This document shows positions 17,469 through 25,012 of a stretch of DNA of 64,000 nucleotides, piece by piece. The DNA is from RUG708 sp050946535 (lineage in GTDB: Bacteria > Bacillota > Clostridia > Peptostreptococcales > Anaerovoracaceae), in assembly GCA_050946535.1 (NCBI GenBank), contig JBMNUZ010000001.1, forward strand, positions 235,488 to 299,487. The letters run 5' to 3'. How positions within the stretch are numbered: the first letter of the stretch is position 1; each line of letters begins with the position of its first letter. The translations under genes were made by a program, and so were the position numbers. Below the pieces are notes generated by a model, which made no database searches, was not told where the DNA came from, and saw only the letters and a list, made by a program, of their open reading frames with translations.

Positions 17469-17819
17469 GTGTTTCGTTCTGTCATCAGATTTTTTTCGCG
17501 ATTCAGATACATAAAAGATTTTATAAAAGATCCTGAAGCATCAAAGGCAAAGAAATTTCTAATTTTTTTTGGTATAATATATCTATTATCCCCGATTGAC
17601 CTCGTCCCGGAACCGATCTTCGGAGTCGGATTTATAGACGACATCATCCTGTGGCTGTTCCTGATCGTCTATCTCGGCAGCAGCCTTGAGAAATACGAAG
17701 ATCAGAAGCCGAAAGTCAGGAAGAGGAGGCGCAGCTTCAACGGCCGCGATGTCTATGAATCGGAGGGAAGAGTCATAGAGGATGATGAAACAGAAAAATC
17801 AGAGGGAGAAGAAAAGTGA
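17469..17819 (+). CDS. DUF1232 (YkvA-like) membrane protein
   Basis: A 116-residue protein with the DUF1232 core: FIKDPEASKAKKFLIF, then LLSPIDLVPEPIFGVGFIDD, the family hallmark, and a hydrophobic segment (IILWLFLIVYLG). The C-terminal third is basic then acidic and probably disordered. It starts at GTG behind a GGAGG site and its last four bases overlap the GTG of hpt. The family's function is unknown. Confidence 0.85.
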   Translation: MFRSVIRFFSRFRYIKDFIKDPEASKAKKFLIFFGIIYLLSPIDLVPEPIFGVGFIDDIILWLFLIVYLGSSLEKYEDQKPKVRKRRRSFNGRDVYESEGRVIEDDETEKSEGEEK

Positions 17820-18361
17820 TTAGTGTACCTGGTTACGAACTTGGCGGTGAACTCTTATCCGCAGAAGCCATCAAAAACCGTGTAGCCGAGCTGGGAAAAC
17901 AGATTTCGGCCGACTATGAAGGGAAAAAGCTGACAGTCGTAGGCATACTCAAGGGCTCGTTCGTGTTTATGTCTGATCTTATCCGCGAAATAGACGGCGA
18001 CGTCGAGATCGACTTCATGGAGGTCTCAAGCTACGGCAACAGTACTACATCTTCAGGAAATGTCCGCATCGTGAAGGACATGGACGTTTCACCGGCAGGG
18101 AAAAACATCCTGATCGTCGAAGATATCGTAGATACAGGCAATACGCTCAAGTATCTCAAGGATACATTTCTCAAGAGTAAAAACCCTGAATCGGTAAAAA
18201 TCGTGACTCTGCTCGACAAACCTGCGCGCAGAAAAGCCGATATTGTTCCTGATTACAAGGGTTTTACAGTGGAAGATCTCTTTATCGTAGGCTACGGCCT
18301 GGATTACGCTCAGCAGTTCAGACAGCTGCCTTATATCGCTTACCTCGAGGAAACGAAGTAA
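17816..18361 (+). CDS. hpt: Hypoxanthine phosphoribosyltransferase
   Basis: A 181-residue purine salvage enzyme that joins hypoxanthine or guanine to PRPP. The PRPP loop reads ILIVEDIVDTGNTL (about 99-112) and the catalytic-loop region has SSYGNSTTSSG. The start is GTG, overlapping the upstream stop as GTGA, so the DUF1232 gene and hpt are translated together. prs at 35.1 kb would make its PRPP. Confidence 0.95.
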   Translation: MISVPGYELGGELLSAEAIKNRVAELGKQISADYEGKKLTVVGILKGSFVFMSDLIREIDGDVEIDFMEVSSYGNSTTSSGNVRIVKDMDVSPAGKNILIVEDIVDTGNTLKYLKDTFLKSKNPESVKIVTLLDKPARRKADIVPDYKGFTVEDLFIVGYGLDYAQQFRQLPYIAYLEETK

Positions 18362-18495
18362 ACGTTCATAAGGCGGTGGGTACGCACCTGAAACATATCG
18401 TGAACGGTGTGCCGTCAGGACGGAGAGACTGAGATCTTTCATATATTCTGATCGTGCTGTTATTGTTTATGATGTTTAAGGAAGGAAATTTAGTT

Positions 18496-19068
18496 ATGGG
18501 TTACAAGGTTCCTGCCGGCATTTCTGGCAGACATATTCATCTGACCAAATCACAGTTCGAAACTCTTTTCGGAAAAGATAAGGAACCTACTGTGATGAAA
18601 GCTCTTTCTCAACCTGGACAGTTCGCCTCAGAGGAAAAAGTCGATATCGTAGGTCCGAAGGGTGTCCTGAAGGATGTCAGATTCATCGGACCGTTCAGAA
18701 CTCACCATCAGATAGAACTCTGCATGACGGATTGCTTCAACTCCGGAATAGATCCTGTTCTGAGAAGGTCAGGACACTTCGAAGGCACTCCGGGATGCAG
18801 GCTCATCGGCCCTGCGGGTGAGCTCGACCTTGAGGACGGAGTAATCGTAAACAAAAGACATCTTCACGTTTCGGCTGAGCAGGCTGCGGAAGCAGGCGTT
18901 ACAGAAGGGCAGCTGATCAAGATAAGATTCGGCGGCGAACGCGGAATCGTCTTCGAAAATGTAGTGGTCAGGGCAGGCGACGGCAACTACCTCGATTTCC
19001 ATATCGACATCGACGAAGCAAACGCCGCATGTATCCATACAGGCGATATCGGAGAAATCGTCGAATAA
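18496..19068 (+). CDS. pduL: PduL-type phosphate acyltransferase
   Basis: A 190-residue protein that transfers an acyl group (propanoyl or acetyl) between CoA and phosphate. Two HxH zinc-ligand motifs are visible, GRHIHLT (His13, His15) and NKRHLHVS, with RSGHFEGTPG between them. I chose the ATG at 18496, about 9 nt after AAGGAA; upstream in-frame ATGs would add an unsupported hydrophobic tail. No N-terminal microcompartment-targeting extension and no shell genes are nearby, so it is likely a free cytoplasmic phosphotransacylase for acetyl-phosphate. deoC, which releases acetaldehyde, follows after 31 nt. Confidence 0.85.
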   Translation: MGYKVPAGISGRHIHLTKSQFETLFGKDKEPTVMKALSQPGQFASEEKVDIVGPKGVLKDVRFIGPFRTHHQIELCMTDCFNSGIDPVLRRSGHFEGTPGCRLIGPAGELDLEDGVIVNKRHLHVSAEQAAEAGVTEGQLIKIRFGGERGIVFENVVVRAGDGNYLDFHIDIDEANAACIHTGDIGEIVE

Positions 19069-19099
19069 AAAATAAATTACTGGGAGCAATAAATTAATT

Positions 19100-19741
19100 A
19101 TGGAAGATTTAAATCGTTTAATTGAATACACAAATGTAAAGTTCGGTGCAGGCATCGGCGATATCAGAACGCTTTGTACGCAGGCGATCCTTCACAAGTA
19201 CAGAGCGGTATGCGTAAACAGCGGATTCGTAGAGCCGTGCTTCAAGGAACTCAGAGAACATCCTGAAGTAATCATCGTTTCGACGGCAGGTTTCCCGCTC
19301 GGAGCGGCTTCGGTCAGATCGAAGATCTACGAAGCGATCGTGGCTGGAGAAAACAGCGCGAAGGAGATAGATTACGTGCTCAATATCGGTTATGTAAAAG
19401 AGCGCAAGGATAAAGAGACGCGCAGCGAGATCAAACAGATCGTGCGCAACACCGCCGGACTCTGCGATGTGAAGATCATAATCGAGGCTCCGGCTCTTAC
19501 AGAGGAAGAAATCGTAAGGGTCAGCACTATGGCTGCCGAAGAGGGCGCTGCGTTTATAAAGACAGCGACAGGATTCCACGGCGCTACCACTCCTGAAATG
19601 GTTTCACTGATCAGGAAGACGGTGGGCGACAAGTGCAAGATCAAGGCCGCCGGAGGAATCAAGACCGAGGAAGACGTCAGAAAAATGCTCAGAGCAGGCG
19701 CTGACACGATCGGAACTTCGACGATGATCGAGTTTGAATAG
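19100..19741 (+). CDS. deoC: Deoxyribose-phosphate aldolase
   Basis: A 213-residue class I aldolase that splits 2-deoxyribose 5-phosphate into acetaldehyde and glyceraldehyde 3-phosphate. The Schiff-base Lys is in AFIKTATGF (about residue 154), with a second conserved Lys in KIKAAGGIKT. The acetaldehyde could be turned to acetyl-CoA and then to acetyl phosphate by the PduL-type enzyme encoded upstream; this link is inference. A bidirectional terminator follows. Confidence 0.95.
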   Translation: MEDLNRLIEYTNVKFGAGIGDIRTLCTQAILHKYRAVCVNSGFVEPCFKELREHPEVIIVSTAGFPLGAASVRSKIYEAIVAGENSAKEIDYVLNIGYVKERKDKETRSEIKQIVRNTAGLCDVKIIIEAPALTEEEIVRVSTMAAEEGAAFIKTATGFHGATTPEMVSLIRKTVGDKCKIKAAGGIKTEEDVRKMLRAGADTIGTSTMIEFE

Positions 19742-19790
19742 CAGAATCTTGAAATATAATCGAACAGAATCTGAAATATCATATAGCGGC

Positions 19791-19826
19791 AAAAAACCGT
19801 GATGCGCGATGCATCACGGTTTTTTG
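19791..19826. terminator. Bidirectional terminator between deoC and the AbrB-like gene
   Basis: A 9-bp stem CCGTGATGC/GCATCACGG (19797-19805 with 19811-19819) is flanked by six A on the left and six T on the right, so it works for deoC (plus) and for the converging minus-strand gene. Confidence 0.88.
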
Positions 19827-19885
19827 CTATTGCCGTATAAAAAAATCAGATAAGATCTAGTTTAATGAAATATCTGTTCATAAAC

Positions 19886-20134
19886 CTATAAATCTTCATT
19901 TTTGAGTTCGGCTATACAGTTTGAGCATACATTTTTGCCGTGGATAACGTGAATATCCTTGGCATTTCCGCAAAAGATGCATGCAGGCTCGTATTTCTTG
20001 AGCATAATGTAGTCACCGTCTACGAAAATTTCGATAGGATCATGAATATTGATATTCAGATTACGCCTGAGCTCGATCGGAAGTACAATTCTGCCGAGTT
20101 CGTCTACTTTCCTTACTATTCCAGTTGCTTTCAC
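19886..20134 (-). CDS. AbrB/SpoVT-type transcription regulator with a C-terminal Cys4 module
   Basis: An 82-residue DNA-binding protein. The N-terminal swapped-hairpin domain is typical (ATGIVRKVDELGRIVLPIEL). The C-terminal half has CxxC pairs, CIFCG and CSNC, that could hold zinc or be redox active, as in several clostridial AbrB-like proteins. The start is GTG, about 7 nt after AAGGAG. A perfect palindrome sits at its predicted transcription start (20194-20216), suggesting self-repression. Targets elsewhere are unknown. Confidence 0.88.
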   Translation of the reverse strand: MKATGIVRKVDELGRIVLPIELRRNLNINIHDPIEIFVDGDYIMLKKYEPACIFCGNAKDIHVIHGKNVCSNCIAELKNEDL

Positions 20135-20193
20135 GTTAGTCTCCTTTTCGACCAGTTAGAATAATAACATAGTGTTTACTTAAGCATATATTC

Positions 20194-20216
20194 AGAATTT
20201 ACTTACAGTAAATTCT
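20194..20216. promoter_or_regulatory. Perfect palindrome at the start of transcription of the AbrB-like gene
   Basis: AGAATTTACT-TAC-AGTAAATTCT is a 10-bp perfect inverted repeat with a 3-bp centre. It begins just downstream of the -10 of the minus-strand promoter at 20222-20250, the usual place for a repressor operator. A further TTTACTTA element lies at about 20175-20182. Confidence 0.6.
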
Positions 20217-20221
20217 AATCC

Positions 20222-20250
20222 ATTATATGCCATAACTTAACATATATCAA
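20222..20250 (-). promoter_or_regulatory. Promoter of the AbrB-like gene
   Basis: Read on the minus strand, TTGATA (20250-20245), 17 bp, then TATAAT (20227-20222). Its -35 abuts the stop codon of the upstream membrane-protein gene. Confidence 0.65.
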
Positions 20251-20251
20251 G

Positions 20252-20572
20252 TTATTTTGTATCAAATAATTGCTTAAGTGCCACTATAGCATTGATAAAG
20301 CTAACGAGTGCCTTTACGGTACTCTTGTTGTTAGCAATAAAGTCAGCCATATCTTCTGTACTGTCCATAAGCGAGGTCACAGCGTCCTCCGCGCTGGTAG
20401 CCGCCCCTGCAGCCATTCCAGTCAGCTTTTCTGCATCGTCAGTAATTTTCTGAACATTCTTGAGCGTTGGGAGAAGAGCCCTTACGACGCGAATCAGGTA
20501 TATCAGAAGCAGCACAACGCATATGCCTATGATAAGAAGCAGGCCTTCCTTAATAGTGATAGGGGTATTCAT
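20252..20572 (-). CDS. Small membrane protein, DUF948-like
   Basis: A 106-residue protein with one N-terminal membrane helix (LLLIIGICVVLLLIYLIRVV, about 10-30), then a helical region with heptad-like spacing (LLPTLKNVQKITDDAEKLTG) and an Ala/Ser-rich stretch. This is the DUF948 pattern of single-pass proteins with a cytoplasmic or outer coiled helix. The ATG at 20572 lies 10 nt after AAGGAG; an in-frame TTG three codons earlier overlaps that site and is unlikely. Function unknown. Confidence 0.7.
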   Translation of the reverse strand: MNTPITIKEGLLLIIGICVVLLLIYLIRVVRALLPTLKNVQKITDDAEKLTGMAAGAATSAEDAVTSLMDSTEDMADFIANNKSTVKALVSFINAIVALKQLFDTK

Positions 20573-20615
20573 AGAAAACAAACTCCTTAACTCACACTAA
20601 AAGAAGATGCAGATT

Positions 20616-20652
20616 TTACCTTTACACCCATAATATTACCTTTACACCCATA
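20616..20652. repeat. Two direct repeats, 20-bp period
   Basis: TTACCTTTACACCCATA occurs at 20616-20632 and again, identical, at 20636-20652. The 20-bp spacing places both copies on nearly the same face of the helix, as expected of a regulator site. It is 44-80 bp upstream of the minus-strand membrane-protein start. Confidence 0.7.
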
Positions 20653-20754
20653 GTTATATTAACTTAAATTAATTAAAACACATTTCTGGATATTTTTCAA
20701 GAAAAAAGGAAAAAGGTACATTTTTCAGCAATGAACATTTAGCAAATGCGCGTA

Positions 20755-20783
20755 TTGTTATGTTACGGCGATTGATGTATAAT
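20755..20783 (+). promoter_or_regulatory. murA promoter
   Basis: TTGTTA (20755-20760), 17 bp, then TATAAT (20778-20783). The transcript would have a leader of about 105 nt before the TTG start of murA. Confidence 0.7.
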
Positions 20784-20894
20784 ATATGAACGATTGAAGA
20801 AGGGGCGTTCAGCCGATCGTGGCGGCGGCCGTTTTTTTAAGCTTAAACAGCGGCGGTGTCTACCGCGCTTTCAGATATTTACGGAGGGATAAAG

Positions 20895-22166
20895 TTGGCA
20901 AAATTTCTCGTTGAGAACAGAGGACCGCTTCACGGAGAGGTAAATATAAGCGGCTCAAAGAACTCAGTACTTCCGATCATGGCGGCTACTCTGCTGTCTG
21001 ACGACGAATGTACGATACTCGACGTTCCTGAACTGAGGGATGTCGAAGTGATGTGTGACATTCTTGAAAGTGTCGGAGCGTCTGTTAAGAAGGATTATCC
21101 GAACGGCAAGATCACGATTGGAGCAGGAAGCAAGCTGAAAAACGAAACACCTCCGGAACTTGGAAAGAGAATGAGAGCTTCGATTCTGACGATGGGACCG
21201 CTTCTCGCAAGAGACGGAAGCGCAAGAGCGGCGCTGCCGGGAGGCTGCGCGATCGGAGCCAGGCCTATAGACCTTCACCTCAAAGGGTTCGAGATCATGG
21301 GCGCTACGATAGATTACGAAGAAAAACAGGGATATGTGACCGCGAAGGTGGACAAGAGGCTTCACGGCGGACGCATCTATCTAGACTATCCTAGTGTGGG
21401 AGCTACAGAAAACATCATGTCTGCTGCGGCTCTGGCCGACGGGACGACCGTTATAGAAAACGTGGCTCAGGAACCGGAAATCGTCGATCTGGCCAACTAT
21501 CTGAATAAAATGGGAGCCAGAGTCAGGGGCGCGGGCACAGATGTCATCAAGATCGACGGCGTCGACCATCTTCACGGAACGACACACCACGTAATACCAG
21601 ACAGAATCGAAACAGGGACGTTTATGGTCGCAGCTGCCATTACGAGAGGCGACGTGCTCGTAAAAAACGTGGTTTCAGACCATGTAAGGCCTATTATCGC
21701 AAAGCTGACCGAGTGCGGATGCGTAGTGGAAGAGGAGCCGGAAGGCATCAGAGTCAGAGGCGACGTGAATCCTCTTACATCTACGGACATCAAAACTCTC
21801 CCGTATCCCGGCTTCCCTACCGATATGCAGTCGCCGTTCATGGCGTTCCTCACAACGGTTCACGGAGCCAGCACTGTTACCGAGACGGTATTTGAGAACA
21901 GATATATGCACATTACGGAGCTCAACCGCATGGGCGCAGGCATCATGACGGAAGGCAGAAGCGCCATCATTCCCGGAGACGCAAAGCTTCACGGAGCCCA
22001 GGTCGTTTCCACGGATCTCAGAGCTGGCGCGGCGCTCGTGCTCGCCGGTCTTGCGGCGGACGGACAGACAGAGATTTCAGAGATACGCCACATAGAAAGA
22101 GGATATTCGGAATTTGCCGAGAAATTAAAGGGAATCGGCGCTGCTATCAAGCGTGTCGAGAACTGA
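20895..22166 (+). CDS. murA: UDP-N-acetylglucosamine 1-carboxyvinyltransferase
   Basis: A 423-residue EPSP-synthase-fold enzyme that adds enolpyruvate from PEP to UDP-GlcNAc, the first committed step of peptidoglycan synthesis. The N-terminus has the family pattern GEVNISGSKNSVLPIMAA with the catalytic Lys in SGSKN. The active-site loop reads LPGGCAIGARPIDLHLKG; its Cys is the fosfomycin target, so no intrinsic Cys-to-Asp change is seen. I chose the TTG at 20895, 7 nt after GGAGGG; longer in-frame starts would include the leader. The gene ends at TGA, 91 nt before the dehydrogenase. Confidence 0.95.
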   Translation: MAKFLVENRGPLHGEVNISGSKNSVLPIMAATLLSDDECTILDVPELRDVEVMCDILESVGASVKKDYPNGKITIGAGSKLKNETPPELGKRMRASILTMGPLLARDGSARAALPGGCAIGARPIDLHLKGFEIMGATIDYEEKQGYVTAKVDKRLHGGRIYLDYPSVGATENIMSAAALADGTTVIENVAQEPEIVDLANYLNKMGARVRGAGTDVIKIDGVDHLHGTTHHVIPDRIETGTFMVAAAITRGDVLVKNVVSDHVRPIIAKLTECGCVVEEEPEGIRVRGDVNPLTSTDIKTLPYPGFPTDMQSPFMAFLTTVHGASTVTETVFENRYMHITELNRMGAGIMTEGRSAIIPGDAKLHGAQVVSTDLRAGAALVLAGLAADGQTEISEIRHIERGYSEFAEKLKGIGAAIKRVEN

Positions 22167-22205
22167 TAATGGCTGCAAACCGGACAGTAAACAGAGAGAA
22201 CAACG

Positions 22206-22232
22206 ATCAGCCGCTGATTATCAGCGGCTGAT
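22206..22232 (+). terminator. Perfect hairpin between murA and the dehydrogenase gene
   Basis: A 12-bp perfect stem (22206-22217 with 22221-22232) has a 3-nt TTA loop. Only three T follow, so it is a weak terminator, an attenuator or an mRNA-stabilising end. It lies 25 bp before the ATG at 22258. Confidence 0.55.
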
Positions 22233-22257
22233 TTCAGATAAACGGCTGGAGTGGAAA

Positions 22258-23241
22258 ATGAAGACTATAGTTTACAATTACAGAGCAGACGAAGACAAAT
22301 ATTTCAAATATTATTCGAAGAAATTAGGCATAGAGCTCGTAAAAGTACTCGAAAGACCGGACGAAAAGAACGCTCATCTCGCCGAAGGCTGCGATCAGGT
22401 AACGGTCCTGACCGATGCGAATGTCACTGAACCTATGATCAGGACTTACGCAGAATGCGGCGTAAAGCTCATAACCACGAGAACCATAGGAGCGGATCAT
22501 ATAGATCTGGAGGCGGCCGGAAAATACGGCGTCGCCGTTTCCCGCATCACATATTCGCCTTACAGCGTGGCGGATTATACGATCATGCTGATCCTGATGG
22601 TCCTGAGACACGTCAAGACTATAGTTTCGAGATACTACGGACAGGACTACACGATTCTGGGCAGCATGGGCCAGGAACTTCCGGGCAAGACGGTCGGCCT
22701 GATCGGCGGAGGAAGGATAGGCAGAGCTGTCGCAAAGCACTTGTCAGGCTTCGGCTGCAAGATTCTTATGAGCGACCATCACCCGAGCAGCGAGCTTGAG
22801 GGGATAGTCGAATACTGCGGTCAGGACAGGATCATAGAGGAAAGCGACATAATTTCGCTTCACGTTCCATTCACAGAGGAAAACGCAAAGATGATAAACG
22901 CCGAGAGCATAAGCCGGATGAAGGACGGCGTTATCATCATAAACACAGCGAGAGGAGGACTCGTGGATACGGGCGCTCTGATCGACGCGATAGAGAGCGG
23001 AAAGGTCGGCGGCGCAGGCCTCGATCTGGTCGACGGCGACAGAATGGTCTATTACAGGGATTTCAAGGATGAGGTCATCAGTTTCAGAGACAAGGCTATC
23101 CTCGATTCGTTCCCGAATGTGATAATGATGCCTCATATGGCTTTCTACACGGATCAGGTCGTAGACGACATGATAAGGTATACGCTGGAAGACTGCGTTA
23201 AATTCCTGAACGGCGAAGAGCTGCCGTTCAGGCTCGTCTGA
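22258..23241 (+). CDS. D-2-hydroxyacid dehydrogenase (D-lactate dehydrogenase-like)
   Basis: A 327-residue NAD-dependent dehydrogenase of the D-isomer family. The nucleotide loop is GLIGGGRIGRAVAKHL (about 145-160), followed by NTARGGLVD with the substrate-binding Arg, and the catalytic His in MMPHMAFY. The YGQDYTILGSMG stretch fits the D-lactate/VanH subgroup. It would reduce pyruvate or a branched 2-oxoacid to the D-hydroxyacid, regenerating NAD in fermentation. The ATG at 22258 is preceded by GGAG; longer reading-frame starts run through the hairpin and are rejected. Confidence 0.85.
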   Translation: MKTIVYNYRADEDKYFKYYSKKLGIELVKVLERPDEKNAHLAEGCDQVTVLTDANVTEPMIRTYAECGVKLITTRTIGADHIDLEAAGKYGVAVSRITYSPYSVADYTIMLILMVLRHVKTIVSRYYGQDYTILGSMGQELPGKTVGLIGGGRIGRAVAKHLSGFGCKILMSDHHPSSELEGIVEYCGQDRIIEESDIISLHVPFTEENAKMINAESISRMKDGVIIINTARGGLVDTGALIDAIESGKVGGAGLDLVDGDRMVYYRDFKDEVISFRDKAILDSFPNVIMMPHMAFYTDQVVDDMIRYTLEDCVKFLNGEELPFRLV

Positions 23242-23335
23242 CTCCGGCCTGCCCGGTCTTGCTGTCAGGGATGCCGCGCAGACGAAAAGATGAGGGCAAA
23301 CTGCCAGAGCGGTATAAAAATTTCAGATCATAACA

Positions 23336-23401
23336 GAAAACCTCTTGTGTGCAGGGAAACGGCTCGAGCCGCATTCTCCTGGACACAGAAGGTTTTTTTA
23401 T
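23336..23401. terminator. Long imperfect hairpin between converging genes
   Basis: An imperfect stem pairs AACCTCTTGTGTGCAGG-type sequence on the left with CCTGGACACAGAAGGTT on the right, with an inner CGGCTCGAGCCG hairpin, and ends in seven T. It closes the dehydrogenase transcript and faces murC. Confidence 0.7.
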
Positions 23402-23448
23402 TTATTATTAATAACTTATTGGTGTTCAATGCTGCCGATATCTGCCGG

Positions 23449-24840
23449 TCAGTCGTCTTTGCGCTTCATGAGCATGCCAGCTACCTTTGAGATATCGCCG
23501 GCGCCCATAGTGATTACAGTGTCGCCAGGCATCGCGTTGTTTCCGACGAATTCAGCGATCTCTTCGAGAGTCCTGAAATAGTACGCTTCTTTTTCAGGCT
23601 GCTCCTTTCTGATCTCGCGGATGAGCTCCCTGGAGCTTATCTTGTAGATGTTGTTTTCGCGGGCGGCGTAGATTTCAGCCATGCAGAGGACGTCGGCGTC
23701 GCCGAATGCTTTAGTGAATTCGTCGAAGAGAGCGAGCGTTCTCGTGTATGTGTGAGGCTGGAACAGGCACCAGAGACGGTTGTGAGGCATGTTCTTCGCA
23801 GCTTTGAGTGTAGCTTTGATCTCGGTAGGATGGTGCGCGTAGTCGTCGATGATCTTCACTCCGTTTGAAGTAGTGCCGATCACGTCGAAACGCCTTTCGG
23901 TACCGCCGAAGGAGTCGAGAACTTCCTTGATTACCGAAGGTTCGACGCCGAGAGTGTGACATGTTGCGAAAGCCGCCAGAGCGTTTGCTATGTTGTGTTC
24001 GCCCGGAATGCGCAGGTGCAGATGTGCGATCGTCTCTCCGCCCTTTACGACGTCGAATTCAGGATAACCGTTTGAGTCGAATTTTATATTCCGCGCCGAA
24101 TACGTGCTGCCTGCCGAGAATCCGAAGGTTATTATCCTTTCGTCATCGAGATTCTGGATTATGTTTGCGACGAACGGATTCGCGTCGTAGGCGACGATGA
24201 ATCCGCCGGCAGGAACCAGCTTGGCGAAGTGGTCGAACGACTGGACGATATGGTCGATATCTTTGAAATAATCGAGGTGGTCCGAATCTATGTTGAGAAT
24301 GATTTCGATTTTAGGACGAAGGCTCAGGAAACTGTCCATGTATTCGCACGCTTCGGCTACGAAGTACTCGCTGTGGCCGATCTTGGCATTGCCGTGGAAC
24401 TGAGGCAGATTTCCGCCGATGAGTATCGTCGGGTCGGTTCCGGCCTTTTCGAGGATAAGAGAAACCATCGACGTGGTCGTCGTCTTCCCGTGTGTTCCCG
24501 AAACAGCGATGCTCGTGCCGTATTCGCTCATGAGAGCTCCGAGCGCTTCTGCTCTTGTAACGACAGGGATATCGTTCTGCTTTGCAGCGAGGATTTCAGG
24601 ATTCTCCGGAGAAACGGCCGCGGAGTAGACTACGATATCCGCGCCTTTGATATGGCTTGCGTCGTGGCCGATGTAAACCGTGATGCCCTGATCCTGGAGG
24701 CGCTTTGTGACGTCGCTTTCCTTCATGTCTGATCCTGAAACTTCGTATCCCTGTGATTTCAGGATCTCGGCTACGGCGCTGAGGCCGATGCCGCCGATTC
24801 CGATGCAGTGGACGTGTTTGTATTTCGTTATATCCAGCAT
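23449..24840 (-). CDS. murC: UDP-N-acetylmuramate-L-alanine ligase
   Basis: A 463-residue Mur ligase that adds L-alanine to UDP-MurNAc with ATP. The N-terminal Rossmann part begins HVHCIGIGGIGLSAVAE, the ATP loop is SGTHGKTTTTSM (near 108-119), and the C-terminal domain includes DDYAHHPTEIKATL. The ATG at 24840 follows AAAAGGAG by 7-8 nt; an in-frame start six codons upstream overlaps that site. It is transcribed alone on the minus strand, away from the other Mur genes. Confidence 0.95.
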   Translation of the reverse strand: MLDITKYKHVHCIGIGGIGLSAVAEILKSQGYEVSGSDMKESDVTKRLQDQGITVYIGHDASHIKGADIVVYSAAVSPENPEILAAKQNDIPVVTRAEALGALMSEYGTSIAVSGTHGKTTTTSMVSLILEKAGTDPTILIGGNLPQFHGNAKIGHSEYFVAEACEYMDSFLSLRPKIEIILNIDSDHLDYFKDIDHIVQSFDHFAKLVPAGGFIVAYDANPFVANIIQNLDDERIITFGFSAGSTYSARNIKFDSNGYPEFDVVKGGETIAHLHLRIPGEHNIANALAAFATCHTLGVEPSVIKEVLDSFGGTERRFDVIGTTSNGVKIIDDYAHHPTEIKATLKAAKNMPHNRLWCLFQPHTYTRTLALFDEFTKAFGDADVLCMAEIYAARENNIYKISSRELIREIRKEQPEKEAYYFRTLEEIAEFVGNNAMPGDTVITMGAGDISKVAGMLMKRKDD

Positions 24841-24896
24841 TAAACTGCTCCTTTTCAAAAATAAAATGAATTAAACCTAAAGATATAATATACTAC

Positions 24897-24926
24897 CGCT
24901 CCGTTCCTTTGTAAAGGAACGGAGCG
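24897..24926 (-). terminator. Perfect hairpin downstream of the aldo/keto reductase gene
   Basis: A 14-bp perfect stem CGCTCCGTTCCTTT/AAAGGAACGGAGCG closes on a 2-nt centre. It lies between the end of the minus-strand reductase gene and the murC start. The T-tract is weak on both strands, so it may be a terminator or a processing site. Confidence 0.6.
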
Positions 24927-25012
24927 CATCACGATGTCCGGGCCGCGGCGTTCAAGTTTTACTGCAGACCGGGGATGAATGAGCGGAACGAACACGGAAG
25001 ACCGCAGCGCGG

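Larger units (their letters stand above)
20583..20894. other. 312-bp divergent intergenic region
   Basis: This AT-rich gap holds the 20-bp-period repeats at 20616-20652 on the left and the murA promoter at 20755-20783 on the right. The murA leader (about 20790-20894) is GC-rich, has a run of seven T at about 20832-20838 and a small CGGT/ACCG hairpin near 20855-20866. I could not assign it to a known riboswitch. Confidence 0.5.
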
